This document shows positions 8,483 to 16,251 of a stretch of DNA of 64,000 bases, piece after piece. Where the stretch lies: contig NZ_CBVI010000024.1 of the NCBI RefSeq assembly GCF_000513195.1, forward strand, positions 1 to 64,000, written 5' to 3'. A program made the translations under genes and the position numbers. Source of the DNA: Bacteroides timonensis. Lineage in GTDB: Bacteria; Bacteroidota; Bacteroidia; Bacteroidales; Bacteroidaceae. Below the pieces are notes generated by a model. The model was not told where the DNA came from. It saw only the letters and a program-made list of their open reading frames with translations, and did not search any database. Within the stretch, counting starts at the first letter, position 1; each line of letters begins with the position of its first letter.

Positions 8483-10285
8483 TTAATGCTTCCACACAAT
8501 ATCTGTATCAATAATCCGAGCCGGTGATCCGGTCACCAATACACGGGCAGGCAATGGAGCGATTACCACGGAATTGGAACCAACCACCGTACCGTCACCT
8601 ACTTTTACACCCGGCATGATTTTACATTCGGAACAAAGCCAGCAAAAATCACCAATTATAACAGGGTTAGTATCCTTGAAACCTTGTTGGGCAATAATAT
8701 GGCCACCATTAGTATCGCGGATAGAGACATCGCGGCCATAGAATGTATGGCTGCCAATATGTATCTTATCACCACAAATTAGCGTCAAGCCAATGTTTCC
8801 ACCACCGGAGGCACCACATACAAGCTCCGCATTATCAAACACTTCCACATCACAACCATAACCAAAACGGAAATCACCCTGAAATTCAACCTTAGAATTC
8901 TTGCCAAACAGGAAACGACTTTCCAGTTTAGATTTACGAAACCTTTTATTGCCCAATAGAATTCTCCCACCTACTGTTACTTTAGCAGTTTTATCAATCT
9001 CGAAGACACAATAGGGAGTTGGAAAAAGTAATTTACCCTTTTTCCAATCGGTCTTTATAGCCGGATGAAAAAAATTCAGGTGAAAGAACTGCCAAACCGC
9101 TTTAGGACGTAATTGAGTCATCGTCATAAAAGTGCGTGTACAAGAAACCAATGTCCGTATCTTATCATATTTTCTTGTTGATATCGGGAAATATTTATCT
9201 CCCAATTGGTCGAAACGCATACTTTCCAAATCCAAAAAGAATTGTTTCCTGTCATAATCGGGACAAACTGCCGGCTTTACTAAAGCAGGATTGAAAGGCT
9301 GTATATTTTCAATTTTCACTTCTCTTTTCCGTAAACGCTTGCTTACTTGTTCAAAGAAAATTTTCCCTTTTTCTGAATTAATAAGGACAGCTGAAGTGCC
9401 TGTATTATTATCCAAATCCTTAGCTGCTTTCTCCACCCCCCAAAAATCAGCTAAAGTGATGTCAGCCATACGTGGATAGCCCTTGAATTGACATGAATAA
9501 CAAGAAGGCCGATCTATCATGCCGCTATGATAGGCCCTGCTGTAAAGGTCTTTACCTCTCACACCATAGTATGACTTTCCATTGGCAAACGTAGATTTTT
9601 TGGTCAGACTACGCCAGCCCAACTCTTTATTCTTAGCCTTAAAATAAACAACCTTAGAGGCATTTATTTCTTCCAAATAATCAAAATATTTCCGGTGAGC
9701 TTTAGGTGATGCAATGCTCTTACATATAAAATCTACAATTATCAGATTCTCATAGTCTTTATCCAAATACCTGCGCAAGGCAGCCATTTGGCAAGGAGTT
9801 CCGCAAACTAATACCGGTTTTCCTGTTTTTACCGCTTTCTTGACTGCAGTATAGAAGCCCTCAGCATCGCTCTGCAAATATTTGGAACTACGGAGTCTTT
9901 TCAAATCCTCTTTGTTGTTTGAAATAAACTGGTGGGCAAAAAAATTAGTATCATAAACAGCTCCGCCAACATAACCGCCTTGTTTATATACACTTTCCGC
10001 CATTGCAGAAAAAGCTCCGCCGGATGTACTATCGAAGCGAATTTCCAAGTTCTTATGATAAGCTCCGTAACAAACCGGTGGATTATAATCATTGCGCTTC
10101 AATTCCTCAACGTGCAATATGGGACATACACGCTCGCATAACCCGCAATCAGTGCATTTATCCTTATCTACCTCCGGATACCAAAACCCTTCAATATCCG
10201 TTTTGAAAGTAATTGCATCATGAGCGCACACGTCGCCACAGGCGTTGCAACCGCAACACATTGCTTTATCTGAAATATCAATCAT
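8483..10285 (-). CDS. Ferredoxin / F420-hydrogenase-beta-like protein fused to hexapeptide acyltransferase
   Basis: A 600-residue two-part protein. Residues 10-60 hold two 4Fe-4S motifs (CCGCNACGDVC and CTDCGLCERVCP). They are followed by the coenzyme F420 hydrogenase/dehydrogenase beta-like domain to about residue 390. Residues from about 410 form a left-handed beta-helix with hexapeptide repeats ending VGDGTVVGSNSVV and GSPARI, as in maltose/galactoside O-acetyltransferases. In capsule loci the two halves usually come as separate genes, the first often beside pyruvyltransferases. The open frame is continuous, so the fusion appears real. Redox chemistry and O-acetylation by one polypeptide is an inference. 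Confidence 0.8.
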   Translation of the reverse strand: MIDISDKAMCCGCNACGDVCAHDAITFKTDIEGFWYPEVDKDKCTDCGLCERVCPILHVEELKRNDYNPPVCYGAYHKNLEIRFDSTSGGAFSAMAESVYKQGGYVGGAVYDTNFFAHQFISNNKEDLKRLRSSKYLQSDAEGFYTAVKKAVKTGKPVLVCGTPCQMAALRRYLDKDYENLIIVDFICKSIASPKAHRKYFDYLEEINASKVVYFKAKNKELGWRSLTKKSTFANGKSYYGVRGKDLYSRAYHSGMIDRPSCYSCQFKGYPRMADITLADFWGVEKAAKDLDNNTGTSAVLINSEKGKIFFEQVSKRLRKREVKIENIQPFNPALVKPAVCPDYDRKQFFLDLESMRFDQLGDKYFPISTRKYDKIRTLVSCTRTFMTMTQLRPKAVWQFFHLNFFHPAIKTDWKKGKLLFPTPYCVFEIDKTAKVTVGGRILLGNKRFRKSKLESRFLFGKNSKVEFQGDFRFGYGCDVEVFDNAELVCGASGGGNIGLTLICGDKIHIGSHTFYGRDVSIRDTNGGHIIAQQGFKDTNPVIIGDFCWLCSECKIMPGVKVGDGTVVGSNSVVIAPLPARVLVTGSPARIIDTDIVWKH

Positions 10286-10402
10286 ATAAATGGGAATACT
10301 TAATGAGAATATAAAATTCTGACCAACTCACTCTTCAGGTAAGCCGGCACATATATTCATACTGCAATAAAAAAATGCAGCGCCAAAAATAAAAGGGAAT
10401 AG

Positions 10403-10620
10403 TTACAACTGATTTATCAATCTATCAAGCGTGACCAACAATTGACGCGTTGGCTCTAACAGAGGAAGTACATCTTCACTTGCAAAATCAAAAAAATCAT
10501 TATAGTCACCCGTTATGCGATTTTGTAATAAACGGGGAATACAGACGGCCTTCTTCTTCCGTCAAAAGACCTTTAGATATGAAATTCAAGCCAAACTGAC
10601 CTATCCACACCGTTATGACT
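10403..10620 (-). pseudogene. Decayed HEPN-domain gene
   Basis: The 358-nt gap between upxZ and the fusion gene is not empty. On the minus strand it encodes, over shifted frames, SHNGV, then FGLNFISKGLLTEEEGRLYS, then LLQNRITGDYNDFFDF and a C-terminal LLVTLDRLINQL ending at TAA 10403-10405. This matches the C-terminal half of HEPN proteins of MNT/HEPN pairs (HxGV, FG, GRL, R-x-x-GDY). At least one frameshift lies near 10540, and no start or N-terminal half remains. No nucleotidyltransferase partner is seen. It is a relic, confident as coding remains but less sure as to family. Confidence 0.65.
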
Positions 10621-10643
10621 ATGAATACTTATGCCAAATAGAA

Positions 10644-11120
10644 TCACGCCTCAGCCTCTTCCCATGGATAAGGATTTTCTTCAATATTCTTCAGTTCCTC
10701 TATTGCTTCCTCCTGCTCAGCAGTCAGTCGGAAACTGCCCCAGCTATCAATAATAGCATGAGCCTCTTTAGCCAACTCCTCTGCATAAACCTCACCATAG
10801 CAATAAGTCAGCAGACGAACTTTCAACAATGAAGCAGGGATCAGTGGAAGAACGTTAAGAGCACGCTCCAGAACTTTCTGAATATATTCCTGTTTATGCC
10901 CATTATCATACATTGTGGCATTGAAGGCTACTAAAAGACCTAAACACAGCTCAGCTTCAGCTTCAGGAGTTGAGCCATGTTTTCCATACGAGTTTAGGGC
11001 TGATTCATAAACATCACGATTCAGACGGGTGAAACTATCAACATAAATCGGACTGCCATCCTGACCTAGAGTGAGAAGACTGTGAGCCAGGGAAAATAAG
11101 GATGAAACTTGATCACTCAT
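10644..11120 (-). CDS. upxZ: UpxZ family anti-antitermination protein
   Basis: A 158-residue all-helical protein with the UpxZ signature: an N-terminal LFSLAHSLLTLG helix, DGSPIYVDSFTRLNRDVY, then the CLGLLVAFNATMYDNG stretch. In Bacteroides, UpxZ proteins inhibit UpxY proteins of other capsule loci, so that one capsule operon dominates. It lies 43 nt downstream of upxY, the standard order at the head of a capsule operon. It appears full length. Confidence 0.88.
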   Translation of the reverse strand: MSDQVSSLFSLAHSLLTLGQDGSPIYVDSFTRLNRDVYESALNSYGKHGSTPEAEAELCLGLLVAFNATMYDNGHKQEYIQKVLERALNVLPLIPASLLKVRLLTYCYGEVYAEELAKEAHAIIDSWGSFRLTAEQEEAIEELKNIEENPYPWEEAEA

Positions 11121-11163
11121 ATATTTAATTATGATTTAGAATTTATGATTTATGACACTGAAA

Positions 11164-11703
11164 TTAGTCAGTTATCGGTTCTACAAGCGAAGAGTGAATA
11201 AAAGTCGTTGCAACAGCCATGACACCTTCAATATTGACAACTACACGACGGTCGCGACGGATACGAACAAATTCTCCTACAGCACCCTCAAAAACACCGC
11301 CCATGACACGCACCTTCTGGCCTCTTACCAGTTGAAGTTCAGCGGGTTCTACATAAATAACCGATTCTTCGTAGGTACCAGCAACAAGAATGAAACTACG
11401 CATCTGATCGTCTGGAACGATAACAGGAAGATGATGCTCCCGATTCATTATATAGCGTATAGGGATGTTCATACCGGCTTTATCCTTCAATGTATCGATA
11501 CGCTTACGAGTAGAGCGAATGAAAACAAGGTTATGCACGGCAGGAACAAACTTACAAATGCGACGACCATCTTTCACGACATAATCGCGACGCATCGGAA
11601 TGAAATTCTCTATCTTCTCTTCATCCAGAAAAGCTTTCAGAGCCAGTTCACGGCCATATGTGACACGTACTGCGAACCAGTGGAGGCGAGGAGGGATGTT
11701 CAC
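11164..11703 (-). CDS. upxY: UpxY family transcription antiterminator (NusG-like)
   Basis: A 179-residue NusG paralogue. It has an NGN domain beginning HWFAVRVTYGRELAL and a C-terminal KOW segment (GQKVRVMGGVFEGAVGEFVRI). UpxY proteins act on the leader of their own capsule operon and let RNA polymerase read through it. The start is uncertain: the only accepted start codon at the open end is GTG at 11703. The in-frame sequence up to about 11739 has coding character (YSGVPKEYSD) but no ATG, GTG or TTG. About 195 nt separate the gene from the left repeat of the invertible promoter. Confidence 0.88.
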   Translation of the reverse strand: MNIPPRLHWFAVRVTYGRELALKAFLDEEKIENFIPMRRDYVVKDGRRICKFVPAVHNLVFIRSTRKRIDTLKDKAGMNIPIRYIMNREHHLPVIVPDDQMRSFILVAGTYEESVIYVEPAELQLVRGQKVRVMGGVFEGAVGEFVRIRRDRRVVVNIEGVMAVATTFIHSSLVEPITD

Positions 11704-11898
11704 GTCAGAATATTCTTTGGGGACACCGGAGTAGTGAAATACTTACCGATTATTTTATGTAATGCAGTTGTTTTCAACAACTTATTTAGCATTCATCTTA
11801 TTCCAAAGCGTTCCGTCATCTCGATCAAAAAGCAGTGAAATAGTTATGTAAAAAGGTTATTAACGAAGAGATAAAAGAAAACGAAGTGTCTTTTAATC

Positions 11899-12102
11899 GT
11901 TCGTTTAATGTGCGCCATTTTAAACGTAAAAAATGGATACCAAGAATTATAAAAATGAGAAGATATTAAATCCATTTAGATATAATATAGAATATTGATT
12001 ATCAACAATATAATGTTTGAAATAAAATCTATTAGAAATATTTTTATTAAACACCTTGTACATTCGAAAAATACCCATTATCTTTGCGCACATTAAACGA
12101 AC
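11899..12102. promoter_or_regulatory. Invertible promoter segment with 17-bp inverted repeats
   Basis: GTTCGTTTAATGTGCGC at 11899-11915 is repeated exactly in inverse orientation at 12086-12102. Between the repeats lie 170 bp of AT-rich DNA containing one clear promoter. This is the structure of Bacteroides invertible capsule promoters, which are flipped by a site-specific invertase, often encoded elsewhere. As assembled the promoter points away from upxY, the capsule OFF orientation. Inversion would aim it at upxY. Confidence 0.88.
12056..12086 (+). promoter_or_regulatory. Bacteroides promoter reading toward the dlt-like operon
   Basis: A -33 TTG lies at 12056-12058 and a -7 TATCTTTG at 12079-12086, separated by 20 nt, which fits the Bacteroides consensus. 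The last G of the -7 element is the first base of the right inverted repeat, so transcription leaves the segment immediately, towards 12421. Confidence 0.85.
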
Positions 12103-12420
12103 ATTTTTTGCACACCCCTTATTTCAGGACGATATATAACTATATATCAATGCATTATCATTCCTCTAAATACTTTTTAGAAATGTCTCTTTTCATACTT
12201 TCTATCTATAATAAAAAAGGTCAAAGCCATTCTATTATTCGTCTATAAATCAGAGAAATAGTCATTACATCAAAAGAGAGAAAGATTATCTCCTAATACC
12301 TTCCTTCTATATTTAACACACATTAAGCCCTCCTCAATAGGGAAAATATCAAATCCTCCTGTCTTTACTACACAGAAAACGAATTAGACATTTACTATAA
12401 ACTATAAAATCACGAACAGA
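12103..12420 (+). other. Long leader before the dlt-like operon
   Basis: This is 318 nt of AT-rich sequence without a credible gene. It holds a small AT palindrome (GATATATAACTATATATC near 12130-12150). It would form a leader of over 300 nt for the dlt-like operon if transcription starts at the invertible promoter. No terminator or known riboswitch was recognised. Confidence 0.5.
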
Positions 12421-13608
12421 ATGGAAAAGGATCAAAAAGATATGATCAGTGAGATCATAGAGGCTTTTGAGAAGTATGCAGGACATCAGGCATTTGTTAT
12501 TAACAACATCACCTATACCTATCGTCAACTGTCTGAAACTGTATATAAAATATCCGCTTTGATTAATAGCAGGGAAGATAAAATCATCGGCATTATAGCC
12601 GAAGATAAATTGGAGACTTATGCCTCCATACTGGCAGTATTAATCAGCGGGAAAACGTATGTCATTCTACACCCAGCCTATCCCAGACACAGGAATAGAA
12701 AGATTGCGGAACTCGCCGATATTCATTTAATTCTATATACAAAGGACATCCGTGTATTGAACCTGGATACCGAACACGTAGATTTTATATGCACTTCGGA
12801 GTTACAGGAAATAGTTCCGTCTTCTTCCGGCATACATCCGGAAAAGAATGAAAATGCTTATATCATTTTCACCTCCGGCAGTACGGGAGAGCCGAAAGGA
12901 GTTCCTATCTCCCGTAACAACCTAAACGCTTTCTATAACGCATACAGCCATCTGGACTGGCAGTTGGACGAGAATGACCGTATGCTGCAAATGTTCGAAC
13001 TAACCTTTGACGTTTCTATCGTTTCTTTCTTATTTCCCCTGGCAATAGGTGCATGCATATATACAGTCTCTCCGGAAGGCGTAAAGTATATCAATGTCAT
13101 TGAAACCCTGGAAAAATACAACCTCACATTTGCTGCCGTAGCCCCCTCCCTACTCCAGTTATTATTACCCTATTTCTCTGAGATACAACTTCCTGAACTC
13201 AAATACCTGATAGTTACCGCCGAAGCATCGGATGTTGAATTACTATCTGCCTTCAGAGCCTGTGCTCCCAACGCCTCTTTTGTGAACCTGTATGGTCCCA
13301 CAGAAGGAACAATTTATTGCACAGCCTACCGGATACCGACCACCTCATGCAAACATCATAACGGTATGATTGCTATAGGCAAGCCATTCGAAGGAGTAGA
13401 TGTTCTAATTATGGATAATAACGGTAGCCCCGTCGCCACAGGCGAAACCGGAAAACTCTGGATCAGTGGCAGACAAGTGATGAACGGCTATTGGAACGCT
13501 CCTGAAAAGACTAAAGAATGCCTCATCGAAGGGAAGGATTGTATGGAACATTTCCCACTGAACACCAGCAGCAAAACCGATAGAAAAAGAATACTGGAAC
13601 TAATATAA
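12421..13608 (+). CDS. DltA-like adenylating enzyme with internal deletion
   Basis: A 395-residue ANL-superfamily adenylation enzyme, related to D-alanine-carrier protein ligases and NRPS A domains. Core motifs are present: A3 FTSGSTGEPKG near 150, A4 FDVSIVSF, A5 NLYGPTEGT and A6 GETGKLWISGRQVMNGYWN. Directly after NAPEKTKECLIEG the sequence jumps to FPLNTSSKTDRKRI, the A10 end with its Lys. Motifs A7 (TGD) and A8 (hinge, GYRIELGEIE type) are missing, about 100 residues, so the enzyme is probably inactive or altered. It is expected to load an amino acid or acyl group on the carrier at 13621. Confidence 0.8.
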   Translation: MEKDQKDMISEIIEAFEKYAGHQAFVINNITYTYRQLSETVYKISALINSREDKIIGIIAEDKLETYASILAVLISGKTYVILHPAYPRHRNRKIAELADIHLILYTKDIRVLNLDTEHVDFICTSELQEIVPSSSGIHPEKNENAYIIFTSGSTGEPKGVPISRNNLNAFYNAYSHLDWQLDENDRMLQMFELTFDVSIVSFLFPLAIGACIYTVSPEGVKYINVIETLEKYNLTFAAVAPSLLQLLLPYFSEIQLPELKYLIVTAEASDVELLSAFRACAPNASFVNLYGPTEGTIYCTAYRIPTTSCKHHNGMIAIGKPFEGVDVLIMDNNGSPVATGETGKLWISGRQVMNGYWNAPEKTKECLIEGKDCMEHFPLNTSSKTDRKRILELI

Positions 13609-13620
13609 AACTAAACTAAC

Positions 13621-13863
13621 ATGAATACGCAAATGATTTTAAATGAACTGAGCCTGATTTTTCAGGAGATATTGAAGAGAGACAACATCGTTCTTACCAG
13701 TGAAACCACCGCCCAGGATGTGGAAGGTTGGAATTCACTGACCAATATGTTACTGATAAGCAGAATAGAGAAAGATTTCAATGTTCACTTCACCTTCAGA
13801 GACATTGTCCGATTCAAGAATGTAGGAGATATTTGCAATGCCATTCTCACCAAAACCAAATAA
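13621..13863 (+). CDS. DltC-like carrier protein
   Basis: An 80-residue helical protein with the carrier motif GWNSLTNM; the phosphopantetheine Ser is residue 39. It follows the ligase by 12 nt and precedes the MBOAT gene by 3 nt, so the order is ligase, carrier, MBOAT, SGNH-like. That gene set is shared with the dlt operon, where the carrier passes D-alanine to the membrane acyltransferase. Length and motif spacing are normal for the family. It differs clearly from the carrier at 8247, so it is not a recent duplicate. Confidence 0.82.
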   Translation: MNTQMILNELSLIFQEILKRDNIVLTSETTAQDVEGWNSLTNMLLISRIEKDFNVHFTFRDIVRFKNVGDICNAILTKTK

Positions 13864-13866
13864 GAC

Positions 13867-15152
13867 ATGTCATTCATATCTTTGAATTTTGTCACACTGT
13901 TTGTATGTACCTTTCTTTTGTACTACACACTTCCACCTAAATATAGAAAAGCTATACTCTTGTTGTCAAGCTGTGTTTTCATAGGCTATTACCACATAGC
14001 TTTCCTGATCATAGCCCTTCTCATTTCACTGGCAACTTTTTTTCTCGGTAAATGGGTGGGACAATCAAAACATGAGAAGGATGCGAAAAGAATCTATATT
14101 TCGGGCTTGTGTTTTCTAATTACAGGCTGGTTGGCATTCCGATATGCCAACCTCCTGCCAGGCGTACACTGGCTATTCCCCTTAGGCATCTCCTTTTATA
14201 CCTTTCAGGCCCTTTCGTACCTGACGGAAATCTATTGGAAAGAAGAAGAACCGGAAGAGAACCTTGCAGACTTCATGATATATATGCTCTTTTTCATGAA
14301 ATTCCTATCAGGACCTATAGAACGGGCAAGAGATATGCTTCCACAATTGAAATCGGGTAAACCGGTAGCATATCCATCCATTGTCTACGGAATGAAACTG
14401 ATCGTAGTGGGACTGATAAAGAAGTTGATCCTTGCCGATTATATTTCCCCTTATATAGATGGTATTTTCAACTCTATACATACGGCATCCGGTATCCAAT
14501 TACTCATGGCATGCCTTTTATATCCGGTAGAATTGTATGGTGACTTTTCCGGTTATACGGATATTGCACTTGGAGGTGCCTGTATGTTGGGATTCAAACT
14601 CAGCCCTAACTTCAACCGCCCATTCATAGCTCAAACCACTGCCGAATTCTGGAGAAGATGGCACATGTCTCTTTCATTTTGGGTTAGGGATTACTTATAT
14701 CTGCCCCTATCTTCGGGCATGCGCCGTTGGGGACAGTGGGGAGTATTCCTGAGTCTGAGCCTGACATTTGCAGGATTAGGTGCCTGGCATGGTGCAGGAT
14801 GTTTGCAACCCTGTCCATCCTCCGCACTTATCTGCTTTTCGCAGTTTCCTTGATTTTTTTCCGTTTAGAGTCGGTGAGCGATGCTCTCTATTACATCAGA
14901 AACATCTCGTTCAGTACTCATGCCAGCTGGAAAGAAGTAAGCATCGGAATTCCGGATCATAATTGTATTGTGGCCAGTAGTGCTCTTGTAGTGATTTTAG
15001 TTTACGAATATTTTATGTCGAAACGAGATCTTCTAGAAGCGTTGGAAAAACAACCCATGCTTGTCAGATGGGGCATTTATTATCTGCTGGCCATTATGTT
15101 CTTTACTTTGGGACAGTTCAATTCCGACAGTTTTATTTATTTGCAATTTTAA
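13867..15152 (+). pseudogene. MBOAT (DltB/AlgI-like) membrane acyltransferase, frameshifted by deletion
   Basis: The first frame gives a normal MBOAT start with many membrane helices, then RFWRRWHMSLSFWVRDYLYLPL-type motifs broken across membrane segments. It reaches the catalytic His in GAWHGAG (His308, codon 14788). Just after this, near 14800, the frame changes: MBOAT-like sequence resumes in another frame as ATLSILRTYLLFAVSLIFFR and continues to the stop at 15152. In intact MBOATs about 70 residues separate these blocks, so an out-of-frame deletion is likely. Read as it stands, translation ends at 14853 after 328 residues. Enzymes of this family pass an acyl group from a carrier to an extracytoplasmic acceptor. 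Confidence 0.8.
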
Positions 15153-15173
15153 TCTAAAAACAAAGATAGCAGA

Positions 15174-16211
15174 ATGAAGAAAAACAGTGAGCGAAGTGCA
15201 GCTATGCGCTTCACGATGAAACTATTTATACTCCTGACGCCATTTATAACCTTACTAGTGGTGTATTTCCTCAATGATCCTTTTATGGTTTTAAGGCATT
15301 ATAACCGTTATGACGACTCACCCGTCATGTTGAATGAAGGCTATATCGGTTGGCAAATGTATATGAACAACCGGGATTCCATTGCATTTGATTCTTTTAT
15401 CATGGGAAATTCCTGCACCATGGCCTATCAATGTCATGAATGGGAAAAATATCTGGATGGTGGCAGGGCGGTACGCCTGTTCGAAAATGCAGAAAGCATA
15501 GCCGCCATCAGTAAGAAGTTGCAGGCTTTGGAAAGAAATGGTGCAGAAATAAAGAATCTGCTCCTGATTCTGGATAAAGAGTCATTGGGTAAAGACCAGC
15601 TCTCAAGCAACCATAACCATGTGTTGCCCCCGGCTATCTCAGGGATCAGCAACTTTAGTTTTCAGGAGAAATTCTGTCAGGCTTTCTTCTTCCCTAATTT
15701 CCTGTTTCCTTATCTCGATTATAAAATATTTCATCAATACCGTCCCTATATGCAAGGAGTGATAAACCCTTATGGCGCAATCAGAGATGCAGTGACAAAT
15801 GATGCAATCAATCCCAGAGAGAAGATGATCCGGGATGAAGGAGAGGCATATTGGGAAAATCGCAAAAAAGAATTTGTGAAAGCCAGAGACTGCAATTACA
15901 GAAATGGTGAATACCGGGAAGGTGAGCAATTCCTATGGGAAACACAGACCGGATTATTGAAGAAAATAGATCAAATCTGCCGGAAACATAACACCTCGGT
16001 TAAAATCATCATCAGTCCCGACTATAACCAGATCAGCATAAATCCGACAGATGTGGAAATATTAAAAGGCATTTTTGGCTATGAAAACGTATTTGATTTC
16101 AGTGGTATCAATGAATATACGAACGATATTCATAACTACTACGAAAAAGGACATTACAGACCGATACTCGGAGCACACTTATTACAAAAAGTATATGCAA
16201 ACCATAACTGA
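15174..16211 (+). CDS. SGNH/DltD-like membrane-anchored protein
   Basis: A 345-residue protein with one N-terminal membrane helix (residues 12-32) and an extracytoplasmic domain. FIMGNSCTMAY near residue 76 resembles the GDS block I of SGNH hydrolases, with Ser as candidate nucleophile. HYRPILGAHLL near the C-terminus resembles the closing catalytic His block. DltD and AlgJ/AlgX-type partners of MBOAT enzymes have this build. It is the fourth gene of the dlt-like operon, 21 nt after the MBOAT. Overall identity to DltD looks low, so the role in transferring or hydrolysing the acyl group is inferred from context. Confidence 0.65.
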   Translation: MKKNSERSAAMRFTMKLFILLTPFITLLVVYFLNDPFMVLRHYNRYDDSPVMLNEGYIGWQMYMNNRDSIAFDSFIMGNSCTMAYQCHEWEKYLDGGRAVRLFENAESIAAISKKLQALERNGAEIKNLLLILDKESLGKDQLSSNHNHVLPPAISGISNFSFQEKFCQAFFFPNFLFPYLDYKIFHQYRPYMQGVINPYGAIRDAVTNDAINPREKMIRDEGEAYWENRKKEFVKARDCNYRNGEYREGEQFLWETQTGLLKKIDQICRKHNTSVKIIISPDYNQISINPTDVEILKGIFGYENVFDFSGINEYTNDIHNYYEKGHYRPILGAHLLQKVYANHN

Positions 16212-16251
16212 TTTGAAATACATATTAAAAGTAACGGCTTATTATGCGAAA

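Noticed and set aside
10515-10832. 105-codon plus-strand frame between upxZ and the fusion gene
   Set aside because: It overlaps upxZ on the other strand and the HEPN relic gives a better explanation of the region.
11152-11838. 228-codon plus-strand frame opposite upxY
   Set aside because: Antisense to the NusG-like gene, with low-complexity composition and no motif.
14727-15152. Separate 141-residue membrane protein
   Set aside because: Its helices continue the MBOAT family pattern; the start ATG lies in the wrong frame of the upstream gene, so it is the 3' part of a broken gene.
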